DNA of 42,490 bases from Streptomyces roseicoloratus (GCF_004117935.1 NZ_SDOY01000074.1:1-42490), one strand, 5' to 3'. Counted from the stretch's first letter, positions 16,480 through 27,723 are shown. Notes: generated by a model not told the origin, from the letters alone. A program made the numbers and translations.

Positions 16480-17244
16480 TCAGCGCCTCGGAGCCCCCGC
16501 CTTCTCCGCCGTCGCCGCCATCGCCGCCCCCACGATCCCCGCGTTGTTCTGCAGCTCCGCCGGCACGATCTCCGCCCTGATCCCCTTGATCAGCGGCAGG
16601 AACCTGTCCGCCTTGCGGCTGACCCCGCCGCCGATGATGAACAGCTCCGGCGAGAACAGCATCTCCACGTGCGCCAGGTACTTCTGAACCCGCTTGGTCG
16701 CCCAGTGCTCCCAGCTCAGGTCCTCGTCCTCGCGCGCCTTCGACGACGCCCGCTTCTCCGCGTCGTGGCCCTTGAGCTCCAGGTGGCCCAGCTCGGTGTT
16801 GGGCAGCAGCTTTCCGTCGACGAAGACGGCGGAGCCGATGCCGGTGCCGAGCGTCAGCAGGATTACGGTGCCCTTGCGGCCCCGCCCCGCCCCGAAGGTC
16901 ATCTCGGCGACACCGGCCGCGTCGGCGTCGTTCAGGACCGTCACCGGCAGTCCGCCGAGGCGTTCGCTCAGCATCCGGCCCGCGTCGACGCCGATCCAGC
17001 CCTTGTCGACGTTCGCCGCCGTGCGGATCGTGGAGCCGGTCACCACGCCGGGGAAGGTGACGCCGACCGGCCCGGTCCAGCCGAAGTGACGGACGACCTC
17101 CACGACACAGCCCGCGACACCGTCGGGTGTCGCGGGCTGCGGGGTGAGCACCTTGTGGCGCGGCTCCGCCAGGTCGCCGCGCTCCAGGTCCACGGGGGCT
17201 CCTTTGATGCCCGATCCGCCGATGTCCACTCCGAAGACGTTCAT
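16480..17244 (-). CDS. ppgK: Polyphosphate glucokinase (ROK family)
   Basis: A 254-residue ROK kinase. It starts NVFGVDIGGSGIKGAPVDLE, the phosphate-binding loop, and contains TFPGVV, NDADAAG with the catalytic Asp, LLTLGTGIGSAVF, and TELGHLELKGHDAEKRAS, which is characteristic of the polyphosphate-using branch. GGGVSRKADRF closes the fold. It phosphorylates glucose with polyphosphate (and often ATP), acting in the cytoplasm. The start at 17244 follows GTGGGG; an in-frame GTG at 17253 is possible. It lies 42 bp after ispH on the same strand, so the two may be co-transcribed. Confidence 0.93.
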   Translation of the reverse strand: MNVFGVDIGGSGIKGAPVDLERGDLAEPRHKVLTPQPATPDGVAGCVVEVVRHFGWTGPVGVTFPGVVTGSTIRTAANVDKGWIGVDAGRMLSERLGGLPVTVLNDADAAGVAEMTFGAGRGRKGTVILLTLGTGIGSAVFVDGKLLPNTELGHLELKGHDAEKRASSKAREDEDLSWEHWATKRVQKYLAHVEMLFSPELFIIGGGVSRKADRFLPLIKGIRAEIVPAELQNNAGIVGAAMAATAEKAGAPRR

Positions 17245-17286
17245 GGACCCCACGTTACGGGCCGGAGCCCTCCGCGACCCGTCGCT

Positions 17287-18285
17287 TCACTCGTTTTCGA
17301 GGAGGGCCGCCGCCTTGGCCCGCAGGTCCTGGTCGCGGAGCTCCTTCGGGAGCGAGAAGGTGAGCGACTCGTCGGCCGTCTTGACCAGTTCGACGTCGAC
17401 GTAGCCGCGCTGGGACAGCCACTCCAGGACCTCCTGGACGAGGACGTCCGGGACGGAGGCGCCGGAGGAGAGGCCGACGCTGTCGACGCCCTCCAGCCAG
17501 GCCTCGTCGATCTCGCTGGCGAAGTCGACCAGGTACGCGGCCGGGGCGCCGGCCTGCTTGGCGACGTCGACCATGCGCTGGGAGTTCGAGGAGTTCTTGG
17601 AGCCGACCACGATGACGAGCTCGGCCTGCGTGGCGAGCTCCTTGATGGCGGTCTGGCGGTTCTGCGTCGCGTAGCAGATGTCGTCGGACGGCGGGGAGAT
17701 CAGCTGCGGGAACTTCTCCTTCAGCGCGTCCACCGTCTCCATGGTCTCGTCGACGGAGAGCGTGGTCTGGGAGAGCCAGACGACCTTGGACGGGTCGCGG
17801 ACCTCGACCTTGGCGACGTCGGCGGGGCCGTCGACCAGCTGGATGTGGTCGGGGGCCTCGCCGGAGGTGCCGATGACCTCCTCGTGGCCCTCGTGGCCGA
17901 TGAGGAGGATGTCGAAGTCCTCGTTGGCGAACCGCACGGCCTCCTTGTGGACCTTGGTGACCAGCGGGCAGGTGGCGTCGATGGTCTTGAGGCGGCCCAC
18001 GCGGGCCTCCTCGTGGACGGTCGGCGCGACGCCGTGGGCGGAGAACATCACGATGTTGCCCGGCGGCACCTCGGTCGCCTGGTCGACGAAGATCGCGCCC
18101 TTCCGCTCCAGGGTCTGCACGACGTACTTGTTGTGGACGATCTCGTGCCGGACGTAGATCGGGGCGCCGTACTGCTCGAGGGCCTTCTCCACGGCGATCA
18201 CGGCACGGTCCACGCCCGCGCAGTAGCCGCGGGGAGCGGCGAGCAGGACACGCTTCGGGCGGTTGGTGGCGGGCGTCGCAGTCAT
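17287..18285 (-). CDS. ispH: 4-hydroxy-3-methylbut-2-enyl diphosphate reductase
   Basis: A 332-residue IspH/LytB, the last step of the MEP isoprenoid pathway, making IPP and DMAPP. The three cysteines that hold the iron-sulfur cluster are visible: Cys22 in PRGYCAGV, the Cys in IDATCPLV near 105 and the Cys in [11 protein letters not shown] near 202. The family motifs [12 protein letters not shown] and [13 protein letters not shown] are present. I chose the ATG at 18285 because a -10 TACGAT ends 7 nt before it; the ATG at 18294 would overlap that element. Confidence 0.96.
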   Translation of the reverse strand: MTATPATNRPKRVLLAAPRGYCAGVDRAVIAVEKALEQYGAPIYVRHEIVHNKYVVQTLERKGAIFVDQATEVPPGNIVMFSAHGVAPTVHEEARVGRLKTIDATCPLVTKVHKEAVRFANEDFDILLIGHEGHEEVIGTSGEAPDHIQLVDGPADVAKVEVRDPSKVVWLSQTTLSVDETMETVDALKEKFPQLISPPSDDICYATQNRQTAIKELATQAELVIVVGSKNSSNSQRMVDVAKQAGAPAAYLVDFASEIDEAWLEGVDSVGLSSGASVPDVLVQEVLEWLSQRGYVDVELVKTADESLTFSLPKELRDQDLRAKAAALLENE

Positions 18286-18298
18286 GGTCCCCATCGTA
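18285..18298 (-). promoter_or_regulatory. -10 element for ispH, near-leaderless
   Basis: On the reverse strand, TACGAT (18298-18293) is followed by seven bases and the ATG at 18285. The transcript would begin within one base of the start codon. A GGGG sits between them but is too close to act as a normal ribosome site. Confidence 0.4.
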
Positions 18299-18360
18299 AG
18301 GCCGTGCCGGTCGGCGTTTTGGTCAGCGGTTCGGGCGGCGGCGTGGCCGAGACTGACGCC

Positions 18361-20088
18361 ATGGCTGAGGAGAGGCGGGCGGCGGGGCCGGGAGGCCGGG
18401 ACGAACGGGGGGCGGGCGGGGCGGGCGGGGGGTTCGCGGCGGGCGGCGACGCCAAGGGGTCCGGAGCGGTCGGAGGGACCGGCGGGACCGGGGCGGTCGG
18501 AGGGACCGGCGGGACCGGGGCGGTCGGAGGGACCGGCGGGACCGGGGCGGTCGGAGGGACCGGCGGGACCGGGGTGCCCGGAGTGCCCGGAGTGCCCGGG
18601 GAGACTGGGGCGGCCGGAGTGCCCGGGGAGACCGGGGCGGTCGGAGGGACCGGGGAGCCTGGAGGGTCAGGAGGGCCCGGGGTGCCCGGGGGACCCGGCG
18701 GGCCCAAAGGACTTGGCGGGCCCGGAGGATCCGGGGCGTCCGGGGCTCCCGGGGCGTCCGGCGGGGCCGATCATGAAGGTCTGCGGCGGACCCTGGGGTT
18801 CCGGGACCTCGTGGTCTACGGGCTGCTCTTCATCGCCCCGATGGCCCCCGTCGGCGTCTTCGGCACCCTCGACGCCAAGTCGCACGGGGCCGTCGCACTC
18901 GTGTACGTGGTGGCCACCGTCGCCATGGGCTTCACCGCCTTCAGCTACGCGCAGATGGTGCGGGTCGCCCCGCGGGCCGGCTCGGTCTTCACGTACGCCC
19001 GTACGGCGCTCGGCGAGGGTCCGGGCTTCGTCGCCGGGTGGATGGCCATGCTCGACTACCTCCTCATCCCGTCCGTCGCGTACCTCTTCGCCGGCATCGC
19101 CATGGAGGCCCTGGTGCCCGAGGTGCACCGCTGGGTGTGGACCGGCATCGCGGTCGTCGTCACGACCCTGCTGAACCTCTGGGGCGTACGGGCCGCCGCC
19201 CGCGTCGGCTTCGCGGTGCTCGCGATGGAGGTCGTGGTCCTGCTCGTCTTCGTCGTGTCGGCCGTCGTCGTGCTCGTACGGAACGGGGCCTCCCGCGACT
19301 GGTGGTCGCCGCTGACCGGCGACGCCGGGTTCTCCGCGGCGGCCGTCGTCGGGGCGGTGTCGGTGGCCGTCCTGTCGTACCTCGGCTTCGACGCCATCGC
19401 CTCGTTCGCCGAGGAGGTGACCGGCGGCTCGGAGAAGGTCGCGCGGGCCGTGCTCCTCTGCCTGGCGCTCGCCGGCGTGCTGTTCGTCGCACAGACCTGG
19501 CTGGTGGCACTGCTCGAACCCGTCTCGTCGGCGCAGCTCGCGGCCGAGCCCTCCACCCAGGGCTCGGCGTTCTACGACGCCGTGGACGCGTCCGTCGGCG
19601 GCTGGCTGCACGACCTGGTGGCGGTGTCGAAGGCGATCGGCGCGGCGTTCGCCGCGCTCGCCGGGCAGGCCGCCGGCGCACGGCTGCTGTTCGCCATGGG
19701 CCGCGAACGGCGGCTGCCGCACGCGCTGGCCCGCACCGACTCCGGTGTGCCGCGGGTCGCGCTGTTGGTGTCGGCGACGGTCACGATGATCGCTGCGGTG
19801 TGGGCGGCCCGGCGGGACGACGGCCTCGACCATCTCGTCTCGGTCGTCGACATCGGCGCCCTGACGGCGTTCGTGCTGCTGCACGCGAGCGTGGTGAGCT
19901 GGTTCGCGGTACGCCGGATGGCGGGTCCGCCGCGGTGGCTGGCGCATGTGGTGGTGCCGGTGGTGGGGGCGGCGATCCTGGTGGCGGTGATCGTGGAGGC
20001 GGCGGTGTCGGCGCAGGTGGTGGCGGTGGTGTGGTTGGGGGTGGGGTTGGTGGTGCTGGCGATGCAGGGGGTTCGGTCGGTGCGCTGA
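18361..20088 (+). CDS. APC-family amino-acid permease with collagen-like N-terminal extension
   Basis: A 575-residue protein. From about residue 145 it is an APC transporter: [20 protein letters not shown] opens helix 1, followed by about 12 hydrophobic segments, including [20 protein letters not shown] and [15 protein letters not shown], the conserved helix-6 region. Residues 10-140 are a Gly-rich, collagen-like tract: four 9-residue repeats (GAVGGTGGT), then PG-type triplets such as [19 protein letters not shown]. Normal family members lack this. The ATG at 18361 has no strong ribosome site; in-frame GTGs within the repeat offer shorter forms. The transported amino acid is unknown. Confidence 0.82.
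   Translation: MAEERRAAGPGGRDERGAGGAGGGFAAGGDAKGSGAVGGTGGTGAVGGTGGTGAVGGTGGTGAVGGTGGTGVPGVPGVPGETGAAGVPGETGAVGGTGEPGGSGGPGVPGGPGGPKGLGGPGGSGASGAPGASGGADHEGLRRTLGFRDLVVYGLLFIAPMAPVGVFGTLDAKSHGAVALVYVVATVAMGFTAFSYAQMVRVAPRAGSVFTYARTALGEGPGFVAGWMAMLDYLLIPSVAYLFAGIAMEALVPEVHRWVWTGIAVVVTTLLNLWGVRAAARVGFAVLAMEVVVLLVFVVSAVVVLVRNGASRDWWSPLTGDAGFSAAAVVGAVSVAVLSYLGFDAIASFAEEVTGGSEKVARAVLLCLALAGVLFVAQTWLVALLEPVSSAQLAAEPSTQGSAFYDAVDASVGGWLHDLVAVSKAIGAAFAALAGQAAGARLLFAMGRERRLPHALARTDSGVPRVALLVSATVTMIAAVWAARRDDGLDHLVSVVDIGALTAFVLLHASVVSWFAVRRMAGPPRWLAHVVVPVVGAAILVAVIVEAAVSAQVVAVVWLGVGLVVLAMQGVRSVR
18463..18570 (+). repeat. Four 27-bp in-frame tandem repeats
   Basis: The unit ggggcggtcggagggaccgg plus seven further bases occurs four times without a gap (18463, 18490, 18517, 18544). 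Only one base differs, in the first copy. Each unit encodes GAVGGTGGT. Near-identity suggests recent expansion and possible copy-number variation. Confidence 0.9.
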
Positions 20089-20094
20089 TCATTT

Positions 20095-20113
20095 CCGGGG
20101 GCTTCGCCCCCGG
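20095..20113 (+). terminator. Hairpin after the permease gene
   Basis: ccgggggc pairs with gcccccgg around a ttc loop, 6 bp after the permease stop codon. Positions 20114-20242 hold no gene that I can support. Confidence 0.65.
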
Positions 20114-20242
20114 GGGCCGTGAACCCCGTGGGTGGTGCGGGGGCCGAGGCGCCGTCGTCGGCTTTCCCGGCCGCGCGGGTGAGGTGGGCAGGCCGGTGAC
20201 GGGCTTCGCCGCCGTCGGGGGTCCGCTGTCGTACGGGGCCGT

Positions 20243-20255
20243 TACGCTCGGCGCA
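20243..20255 (+). promoter_or_regulatory. -10 element giving a leaderless xseA transcript
   Basis: TACGCT (20243-20248) is followed by six bases and the ATG at 20255, putting the first transcribed base on the start codon. There is no ribosome site. The layout is the same as before the YefM-type antitoxin. Confidence 0.45.
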
Positions 20256-21472
20256 TGGGTCTGAACACGTCGGTGGAAGCGCCGCTGCCCGTCGGCGAGG
20301 TGTCGCGGCTGATCGGGGGCTGGATCGACCGGCTGGGGGCGGTGTGGGTCGAGGGGCAGATCACGCAGCTGTCGCGGCGGCCTGGCGCCGGGGTGGTGTT
20401 CCTGACGCTGCGGGACCCCTCGTACGACATCTCGATCAACGTCACGTGCTACCGCCAGGTCTTCGACGCCGTCGCCGACGTCGTGTCGGAGGGTGCGCGG
20501 GTGGTCGTGCACGCGAAGCCGGAGTGGTACGCGCCGCGCGGGCAGCTGTCGTTGCGGGCGGCGGAGATCCGGCCGGTCGGGATCGGGGAGCTGCTCGCCC
20601 GGCTGGAGCAGTTGAAGCGGGCGCTGGGCGCCGAGGGGCTGTTCGCGCTGGACCGTAAGAAGCCGCTGCCCTTCCTGCCGCAGCTGATCGGGCTGGTCTG
20701 CGGGCGGGCCTCGGCGGCCGAGCGGGACGTGCTGGAGAACGCGCGGCGGCGCTGGCCGGCCGTGCGGTTCGAGGTGCGGAACGTGGCGGTGCAGGGCGTG
20801 CGGGCCGTGCCGCAGGTGATCCAGGCCGTGAAGGAGCTGGACGCGCACGAGGACGTGGACGTGATCGTCGTCGCGCGGGGCGGCGGCAGCGTCGAGGACC
20901 TGCTGCCGTTCTCGGACGAGCAGCTGGTGCGGGCGGTCGCGGACTGCCGTACGCCCGTGGTGTCGGCGATCGGGCACGAGCCGGACTCGCCGCTGCTCGA
21001 CCTGGTCGCGGACCTGCGGGCCTCCACTCCGACGGACGCCGCCAAGAAGGTGGTCCCTGACGTGGGCGAGGAGCTGGAGCGGGTGCGGGGGCTGCGGGAC
21101 CGGGCGCTGCGGTGCGTACGGGGTCTGCTGGAGCGCGAGGAGCGCGGGCTGGCGCACGCGCTGGGGCGGCCGGTGATGGAGCATCCGCAGCGGATGGTGG
21201 AGGTGCGCGAGGAGGAGCTGGCGGCGCTGCTGGCGCGCAGCCGGCGGACCCTGGGGCATCTGCTCGACCGGGCCGACTCGGAGCTCTCGCACACCCGGGC
21301 CCGGGTCCGGGCGCTGTCCCCGGCGGCGACGATGGAGCGGGGTTACGCGGTGCTCCAGCGGGCGGACGGCTCGGTGGTGCGGGACCCGGTGGAGGTCGCT
21401 GTGGACGAGGAGCTGCGGGCCCGGGTGGCCGCGGGCGAGTTCCGGGTGCGGCGCACGGCCGACCCGGCCTGA
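20255..21472 (+). CDS. xseA: Exodeoxyribonuclease VII large subunit
   Basis: A 405-residue XseA. The N-terminal OB fold (about 12-110) includes [20 protein letters not shown] and [16 protein letters not shown]. The catalytic domain has [23 protein letters not shown], then [23 protein letters not shown] and [27 protein letters not shown], the family signature. A coiled-coil region (about 260-350) and the terminal [15 protein letters not shown] motif complete it. With XseB it forms the single-strand exonuclease that acts in repair and recombination in both directions. xseB follows after 17 bp. Confidence 0.96.
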   Translation: MGLNTSVEAPLPVGEVSRLIGGWIDRLGAVWVEGQITQLSRRPGAGVVFLTLRDPSYDISINVTCYRQVFDAVADVVSEGARVVVHAKPEWYAPRGQLSLRAAEIRPVGIGELLARLEQLKRALGAEGLFALDRKKPLPFLPQLIGLVCGRASAAERDVLENARRRWPAVRFEVRNVAVQGVRAVPQVIQAVKELDAHEDVDVIVVARGGGSVEDLLPFSDEQLVRAVADCRTPVVSAIGHEPDSPLLDLVADLRASTPTDAAKKVVPDVGEELERVRGLRDRALRCVRGLLEREERGLAHALGRPVMEHPQRMVEVREEELAALLARSRRTLGHLLDRADSELSHTRARVRALSPAATMERGYAVLQRADGSVVRDPVEVAVDEELRARVAAGEFRVRRTADPA

Positions 21473-21489
21473 TCGGAAAGGTGGAGTAC

Positions 21490-21735
21490 ATGGCAGGCGG
21501 GAACGCGGAGACCGCGCTCGGCTACGAGCAGGCGCGGGACGAGCTGATCGAGGTCGTGCGGCGGCTCGAGGCGGGCGGGACGACCCTGGAGGAGTCGCTG
21601 GCGCTGTGGGAGCGCGGCGAGGAATTGGCCAAGGTGTGCCGGCGTTGGCTCGAGGGGGCCCGGGCGCGGCTGGACGCCTCCCTGGCGACCGAGCGGGCCG
21701 CCGACGAGGCGGTGGAGGGCGCGGGCGGGGAGTGA
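21490..21735 (+). CDS. xseB: Exodeoxyribonuclease VII small subunit
   Basis: An 81-residue protein: [40 protein letters not shown], then [10 protein letters not shown]. This is the two-helix hairpin of XseB, several copies of which coat the XseA coiled coil. GGTGGAG lies close before the ATG. It is certainly in the same operon as xseA. Confidence 0.95.
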   Translation: MAGGNAETALGYEQARDELIEVVRRLEAGGTTLEESLALWERGEELAKVCRRWLEGARARLDASLATERAADEAVEGAGGE

Positions 21736-21781
21736 CGTCGCAGGTCAGGCCGAGCCCGTGTGAAGCGGATCACTATCCGGT

Positions 21782-21805
21782 TAGAGTAGTTGAAATTTCA
21801 CCTAC
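21782..21805 (+). promoter_or_regulatory. -10 and 20-bp palindromic operator before the nitroreductase gene
   Basis: TAGAGT (21782-21787) fits a Streptomyces -10. It runs into the palindrome 21786-21805, gtagttgaaatttcacctac, in which nine of ten base pairs are symmetric and the centre is tgaaatttca. A repressor here would cover the transcription start. The AT-rich core stands out in this GC-rich DNA. The regulator is not in the immediate neighbourhood. Confidence 0.55.
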
Positions 21806-21875
21806 TGCCTGCGTACTGTCGGGACATCGCTCGAACCCCGCGAGCGAACCCCTTGCAGTCCGGAAGGTACGCAGC

Positions 21876-22466
21876 ATGTCTCTCGCCCTTGACCCCGCCG
21901 CCCAGGACCTCCTCTTCCGCGAGGCCCGTACCGCCAACACGTTCACCGACGAGCCGGTGACGGACGAGCAGGTGCGCGCGATCTACGAGCTGGTCAAGTT
22001 CGGCCCCACCGCTTTCAACCAGAACCCGCTGCGCATCACCCTGGTCCGCTCCCCCGAGGCCCGCGAGCGCCTGGTCAAGCACATGGCCGAGGGCAACCAG
22101 GCCAAGACCAAGGCCGCCCCGCTGGTCGCGATCCTCGCCGCGGACAACGAGTTCCACGAGGAGCTGCCGGCCCTGCTCCCGCACTTCCCGCAGGCCAAGG
22201 ACATGTTCTTCGCCGAGCGCCCGGTCCGCGAGCGGTCCGCGGTGCTGAACGCCGCCCTCCAGGCCGCGTACTTCATCGTCGGCGTCCGCGCCGCCGGCCT
22301 GGCCGCCGGCCCGATGACCGGCCTCGACTTCGCCGGCGTCCAGAAGGAGTTCCTGGACGACGACCACACCCCGCTGATGGTCGTGAACATCGGCAAGCCG
22401 GGCGAGGACGCCTGGTTCCCGCGCTCCCCGCGCCTGGCCTTCGACGAGGTCATCACCACCGTCTGA
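21876..22466 (+). CDS. Nitroreductase-family protein (malonic semialdehyde reductase-like)
   Basis: A 196-residue FMN-dependent oxidoreductase of the nitroreductase superfamily. REARTANTFTDEPVTDEQVR with the FMN-binding Arg region, YELVKFGPTAFNQNPLRITLV (the N-Q-P-x-R segment), and the C-terminal MVVNIGKPGEDAWFPRSPRLAFDEVI resemble RutE/HadB-type malonic semialdehyde reductases. The actual substrate is not shown by context, as no rut genes are near. GGAAGG lies about 9 nt before the ATG. The upstream palindrome suggests control by a small repressor, perhaps sensing oxidants or quinones. Confidence 0.88.
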   Translation: MSLALDPAAQDLLFREARTANTFTDEPVTDEQVRAIYELVKFGPTAFNQNPLRITLVRSPEARERLVKHMAEGNQAKTKAAPLVAILAADNEFHEELPALLPHFPQAKDMFFAERPVRERSAVLNAALQAAYFIVGVRAAGLAAGPMTGLDFAGVQKEFLDDDHTPLMVVNIGKPGEDAWFPRSPRLAFDEVITTV

Positions 22467-22475
22467 CGGGCATGC

Positions 22476-22514
22476 GGAAGGGCCCCCGGCGCGCATCGCA
22501 CCGGGGGCCCTTCC
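22476..22514. terminator. Strong bidirectional terminator hairpin
   Basis: ggaagggcccccgg (22476-22489) pairs perfectly with ccgggggcccttcc (22501-22514) around an 11-nt loop. It lies between the converging nitroreductase and DUF4245 genes. Confidence 0.85.
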
Positions 22515-22522
22515 CTTTGCCG

Positions 22523-23038
22523 TCAGACCTTCTTCGACTGCAGCGCGCCCGCCATCTGGGCGAGCCGGTCGAACGAGGCCGTGCCCGTCACGACGGTCGT
22601 CGCGCCGCCCTCTGTGCGCACCAGGGCGTCGTACTTCCGGCCCTCCCAGCGCTGCCAGACCCGGCCGGCCACGGTTTCCGTCCTGCCCGTGTTCTTCGCC
22701 TCCAGCGTGACCTTGGGCACGTACTTCTTCGGGTCCTCGGTGGACTGCTGGACGGACACGTACTGGGTGTCCGGGTCGAGGAAGCCCAGCTTCCAGGCGT
22801 CGTGCTCCTCGCGCCGGTACGAGACGACCGTGGCCCTCCAGTCGTCACCCAGACCCTCGGGGGCCAGCACCGGGTACGGCGCGGCCCGCTGTGCCGTCAG
22901 GAGCTCGACCCGGTAGTCCTTCACCTGGACCGGGTCGGCCTTCTCGTCGTGCGGGATGAAGAGATACATCACGCCCGCGGCGACCATGATCACCCCGAGG
23001 GACTGGAACATCCCGCGTACCGTCTGCCTGCCTCGCAT
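22523..23038 (-). CDS. DUF4245 membrane-anchored protein
   Basis: A 171-residue protein with one N-terminal membrane helix ([20 protein letters not shown], residues 10-29) and an exported domain that fits DUF4245: [27 protein letters not shown], then [18 protein letters not shown] and the end strand [16 protein letters not shown]. The function is unknown. The gene is usually next to glpX in actinomycetes, as here, divergently. The start is uncertain: ATG 23038 begins just before the helix, while GTG 23047 and ATG 23068 are in frame; none has a good ribosome site. Confidence 0.8.
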   Translation of the reverse strand: MRGRQTVRGMFQSLGVIMVAAGVMYLFIPHDEKADPVQVKDYRVELLTAQRAAPYPVLAPEGLGDDWRATVVSYRREEHDAWKLGFLDPDTQYVSVQQSTEDPKKYVPKVTLEAKNTGRTETVAGRVWQRWEGRKYDALVRTEGGATTVVTGTASFDRLAQMAGALQSKKV

Positions 23039-23175
23039 ACCTGCCACGCCCCATATGGTCGCATCCACGGTTCGTGCTCATACGTGGGGCCCTCTGCTCA
23101 ATTTGTCGACCTGACGATAGAGTCGCAGCACCCTCTTTTTCTTCCGGCCGTCGCCGTACAGAAAGGTGCGCTCCG

Positions 23176-24207
23176 ATGACCGAGCACCACTTGCCGCCCG
23201 AGCTCGAGGTCTCCCCCGAGGCCCCCGACCGTAACCTCGCCCTGGAACTCGTCCGGGTGACCGAGGCCGCCGCCATGGCCGCCGGCCGCTGGGTCGGCCG
23301 CGGCGACAAGATCGGCGCGGACGGCGCCGCGGTCAACGCGATGCGGACCCTGATCTCCACCGTCTCGATGAACGGCGTGGTCGTCATCGGCGAGGGCGAG
23401 AAGGACGAGGCCCCGATGCTCTTCAACGGGGAGCGCGTGGGCGACGGCACCGGCGCCGAGGTCGACATCGCGGTCGACCCGATCGACGGCACCACCCTGA
23501 ACGCCAAGGGAATGCCGAACGCCATCGCCGTCCTCGCCGCCGCCGACCGCGGCTCCATGTTCGACCCGTCCGCGGTCTTCTACATGGACAAGCTGGTCAC
23601 CGGCCCCGAGGCCGCCGACTTCGTCGACATCAACGCGCCCGTCTCGGTCAACATCCGCCGGGTCGCCAAGGCCAAGGGCATGAACGCCGAGGACGTCACC
23701 GTCGTCATCCTGGACCGCCCGCGCCACGAGGGCATCGTCAAGGAGATCCGCGAGACCGGCGCCCGGATCAAGTTCATCTCCGACGGCGACGTGGCCGGCT
23801 CCATCATGGCCGCCCGCGAGGGCACCGGCGTCGACCTGCTCATGGGCATCGGCGGCACGCCCGAGGGCATCATCTCGGCCTGCGCCATAAAGTGCCTGGG
23901 CGGTGTGATCCAGGGCAAGCTGTGGCCCAAGGACGACGCCGAACGCCAGAAGGCCCTGGACGCGGGCCACGACCTGGACCGGGTGCTGTCCACCAACGAC
24001 CTGGTCGCCGGCGACAACGTCTTCTTCGTCGCCACCGGCATCACCGACGGCGAGCTGCTGCGCGGCGTGCGCTACCGCTCGGAGACCGCGACCACCCAGT
24101 CGCTGGTGATGCGCTCGAAGTCCGGCACGATCCGCCAGATCGACTCGACGCACCGGCTCGCGAAGCTGCGCGCCTACAGCAAGATCGACTTCGACCGGGC
24201 GAAGTAG
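23176..24207 (+). CDS. glpX: Class II fructose-1,6-bisphosphatase
   Basis: A 343-residue GlpX. It has [31 protein letters not shown] (metal-binding Glu/Asp), the phosphatase signature [12 protein letters not shown], and [13 protein letters not shown] and [20 protein letters not shown] in the sugar-binding half. It converts fructose-1,6-bisphosphate to fructose-6-phosphate in gluconeogenesis. Actinomycetes rely on this class. AAAGG lies about 9 nt before the ATG, and a -10-like TAGAGT sits at 23118-23123. The gene ends at a region of tandem repeats and a strong hairpin. Confidence 0.96.
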   Translation: MTEHHLPPELEVSPEAPDRNLALELVRVTEAAAMAAGRWVGRGDKIGADGAAVNAMRTLISTVSMNGVVVIGEGEKDEAPMLFNGERVGDGTGAEVDIAVDPIDGTTLNAKGMPNAIAVLAAADRGSMFDPSAVFYMDKLVTGPEAADFVDINAPVSVNIRRVAKAKGMNAEDVTVVILDRPRHEGIVKEIRETGARIKFISDGDVAGSIMAAREGTGVDLLMGIGGTPEGIISACAIKCLGGVIQGKLWPKDDAERQKALDAGHDLDRVLSTNDLVAGDNVFFVATGITDGELLRGVRYRSETATTQSLVMRSKSGTIRQIDSTHRLAKLRAYSKIDFDRAK

Positions 24208-24244
24208 GGCGAAGCAAGGCAAGGCCAGGGCGAAGTAACACCCG

Positions 24245-24400
24245 CCGGGCCGGACGGCGGTACGGAACCGGACCCGACGGCGGTACGGAACTGGACTTCC
24301 GACTGCGGTACGGAACCGGACCCGACGGCGGTACGGGACCGGACTTCCGACGGCGGTACGGAACCGGCCCCGGCGGCGATACCGAGCCGGGCCCGACGCG
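24245..24400. repeat. Tandem array of cggtacggaaccgga-type units
   Basis: About six copies of a 24-27-bp unit (core cggcggtacggaaccgg) alternate with cccga or cttccga endings. The array lies between glpX and the terminator hairpin at 24401, whose arm begins with the same gtacggga motif. Confidence 0.75.
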
Positions 24401-24448
24401 GTACGGGAAGGGGCGCCCCCATGTGCGGTGGGGCGCCCCTTCCCGTAC
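24401..24448. terminator. 19-bp perfect hairpin between glpX and the whiB-like gene
   Basis: gtacgggaaggggcgcccc (24401-24419) pairs with 24430-24448 without mismatch, with a 10-nt loop. It is a likely terminator for both converging genes. Confidence 0.85.
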
Positions 24449-24502
24449 GTACGGCACTGGTGCCGGCGGCGGACGACGAGGGCCGCCGCGCCGTGGGGGT
24501 GT

Positions 24503-24880
24503 CTAGGCGATCCGCTCGGTCCGCTCGGCCGCGGCGGCCTTGCGCAGTTCGACCTCGCGGCGGCGGCGCCGGGCGAGCACCACGCGGCGCTCGGCGGCGG
24601 TGAGCCCGCCCCACACCCCGTACGGCTCGGGCTGGAGCAGGGCGTGCTCGCGGCACTCGACCATCACGGGGCAGCGGGCACACACCCGCTTCGCGGCCTC
24701 CTCGCGGGAGAGCCGGGCCGCGGTGGGTTCCTTGGAGGGGGCGAAGAACAGCCCGGCTTCGTCCCTCCTGCACACCGCCTCCGTGTGCCAGGGACCGGCC
24801 TCGTCCTCCCGAGCGGGGGTGGTGCGCTGGGGCGGCACGGCGGCGGCGACCCGGAGGGGCTGATGCGGCGAGTGCAGCAC
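24503..24880 (-). CDS. WhiB-family transcriptional regulator
   Basis: A 125-residue Wbl protein. Four cysteines that hold a [4Fe-4S] cluster are at 37, 67, 70 and 76 (C-x29-C-x2-C-x5-C), in AVCRRDEA and RVCARCPVMVEC. The GVWGGLTAAERR turn follows, then a basic RRRRREVEL segment that contacts DNA. These proteins work with the main sigma factor to control development, redox response or antibiotic production. The N-terminal 30 residues are not conserved in type. GTG 24880 follows AGGAG by 6 nt. Which Wbl paralogue this is cannot be fixed without comparison. Confidence 0.93.
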   Translation of the reverse strand: MLHSPHQPLRVAAAVPPQRTTPAREDEAGPWHTEAVCRRDEAGLFFAPSKEPTAARLSREEAAKRVCARCPVMVECREHALLQPEPYGVWGGLTAAERRVVLARRRRREVELRKAAAAERTERIA

Positions 24881-25034
24881 GGTCTACTCCTGACGACGGC
24901 TTCCGTGGGCGTGCGAGCGACGATGCACCAGCCCTACCCGCTGTGCGCGCGCCTATGCACTGCGTGCCGTGCCGTTCCGCAGGACGGACAGCGGGCGACG
25001 AATTCCGGTCACCGGCAGAAGTGGAACACGGCCG

Positions 25035-25733
25035 TCAGTGGCCGAGATGCTTCCGCAACTTGTCCTGAACCTGCTTCTGCAGGTTGGTGACCCACTTGCC
25101 CCGCTTGGGCCGGGCCTCCACGTTGCCGAACAGCGCGTAGCCGTTGACCACCACGACCGGGGCCTCCGGGTCGGCGCCCTCCAGTGTGACGACCTCGAAG
25201 TTGCCGAAGATCCCGGTGCCGTTGCCCCGCAGGGTCACGTTCTCCGGAACGCGGATCTCGACGTTGCCGAGGATCGAGGTCACGTTGATGACGGTGAGCC
25301 GCTGGGCGAAGATCGCCTCGGTCAGGTCGATCTCGATGCTGCCCAGCACCGAGATGGCGTTGGTCCGCTCCCCCACCCGCCAGCGTCCCTTCCGGGTGGA
25401 GGCGGACAGGACCGCGACCATGGTGTCCGCGGCGCCCTCGACCTCCCCCGGCCCGTACACCGGCGCGGCCGCCGGCGCCCGGGAGGGCCGGGCGGCGGGC
25501 AGGTCCCGCACGATCGGCTCCAGCTCGCCCATGGTCTTCGCCCGGTACACGGCGTCGATCCGCTCCGCGTGCTCCTCGGGGTCGATCCGACCCTCCGCCA
25601 GCGCGTCCCCGAGGATGTCCGCGATGCGGTCCCGGTCCGCGTCCGAGGCGCGCAGCGAACCCTCGGGGTCGGCCACGCCGGGCGGCCGTGGCGCGGAGGC
25701 GGGCGGCTGCTGGGGCTGCTTTTCGAGGTCCAC
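25035..25733 (-). CDS. DUF1707 protein with LiaF-like C-terminal domain
   Basis: A 232-residue cytoplasmic protein. Residues 27-80 are a DUF1707 module: LRASDADRDRIADILGDALA, then GRIDPEEHAERIDAVYRAKT and LEPIVRDLP. Residues ~105-215 form a beta-rich repeat domain (VLSASTRKGRWRVGERTNAI, VINVTSILGNVEIRVPENVT, VVNGYALFGNVEARPK) similar to the DUF2154/LiaF C-terminal domain, which in Firmicutes sets envelope-stress signalling. No membrane helix is present. A -10 TAGGCT at 25746-25741 lies 7 nt before the GTG, suggesting a near-leaderless message. Confidence 0.82.
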   Translation of the reverse strand: MDLEKQPQQPPASAPRPPGVADPEGSLRASDADRDRIADILGDALAEGRIDPEEHAERIDAVYRAKTMGELEPIVRDLPAARPSRAPAAAPVYGPGEVEGAADTMVAVLSASTRKGRWRVGERTNAISVLGSIEIDLTEAIFAQRLTVINVTSILGNVEIRVPENVTLRGNGTGIFGNFEVVTLEGADPEAPVVVVNGYALFGNVEARPKRGKWVTNLQKQVQDKLRKHLGH

Positions 25734-26052
25734 GAGCCTCAGCCTAGCGAAACGCGATAGATCGCGACCAGGGGAAGCGCTCGTGTCCGTGGACGACGTG
25801 CACGTCATCCGGGGACGGGAAACGCGCCCCGGCCCCTCGGACCCCCGCCACCGCACCACACACCACACACCACGCGCTATGCGCCACGCGCCATGCGCCA
25901 TGCGCCATGCGCCATGCGCCATTCCGGCAGGGTCCCCGGCGGCTAGTGAGCCTTACCTCACAGGATCGCCGCCGTCCCCGCGTCTTACGCTGGAGTGCGC
26001 GCCGCCAACGGAGGCGGCGCCGCTGTCTGCCGAGTGAGGAATGGCCGCCGTC
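25734..26052. repeat. Divergent spacer with a heptanucleotide array
   Basis: A 7-bp unit (gcgccat, with variants gcgctat and gcgccac) is repeated seven times at 25874-25922, preceded by ccacaca-type repeats at 25853-25872. The promoter of the class I fumarase gene should lie between 25923 and 26040; I see no clear hexamers. Confidence 0.75.

Positions 26053-27723
<1,671 letters not shown>

Noticed and set aside
25864..25925. Possible CRISPR array at the gcgccat repeats
   Set aside because: The units are contiguous 7-mers without spacers, and no cas genes are present.
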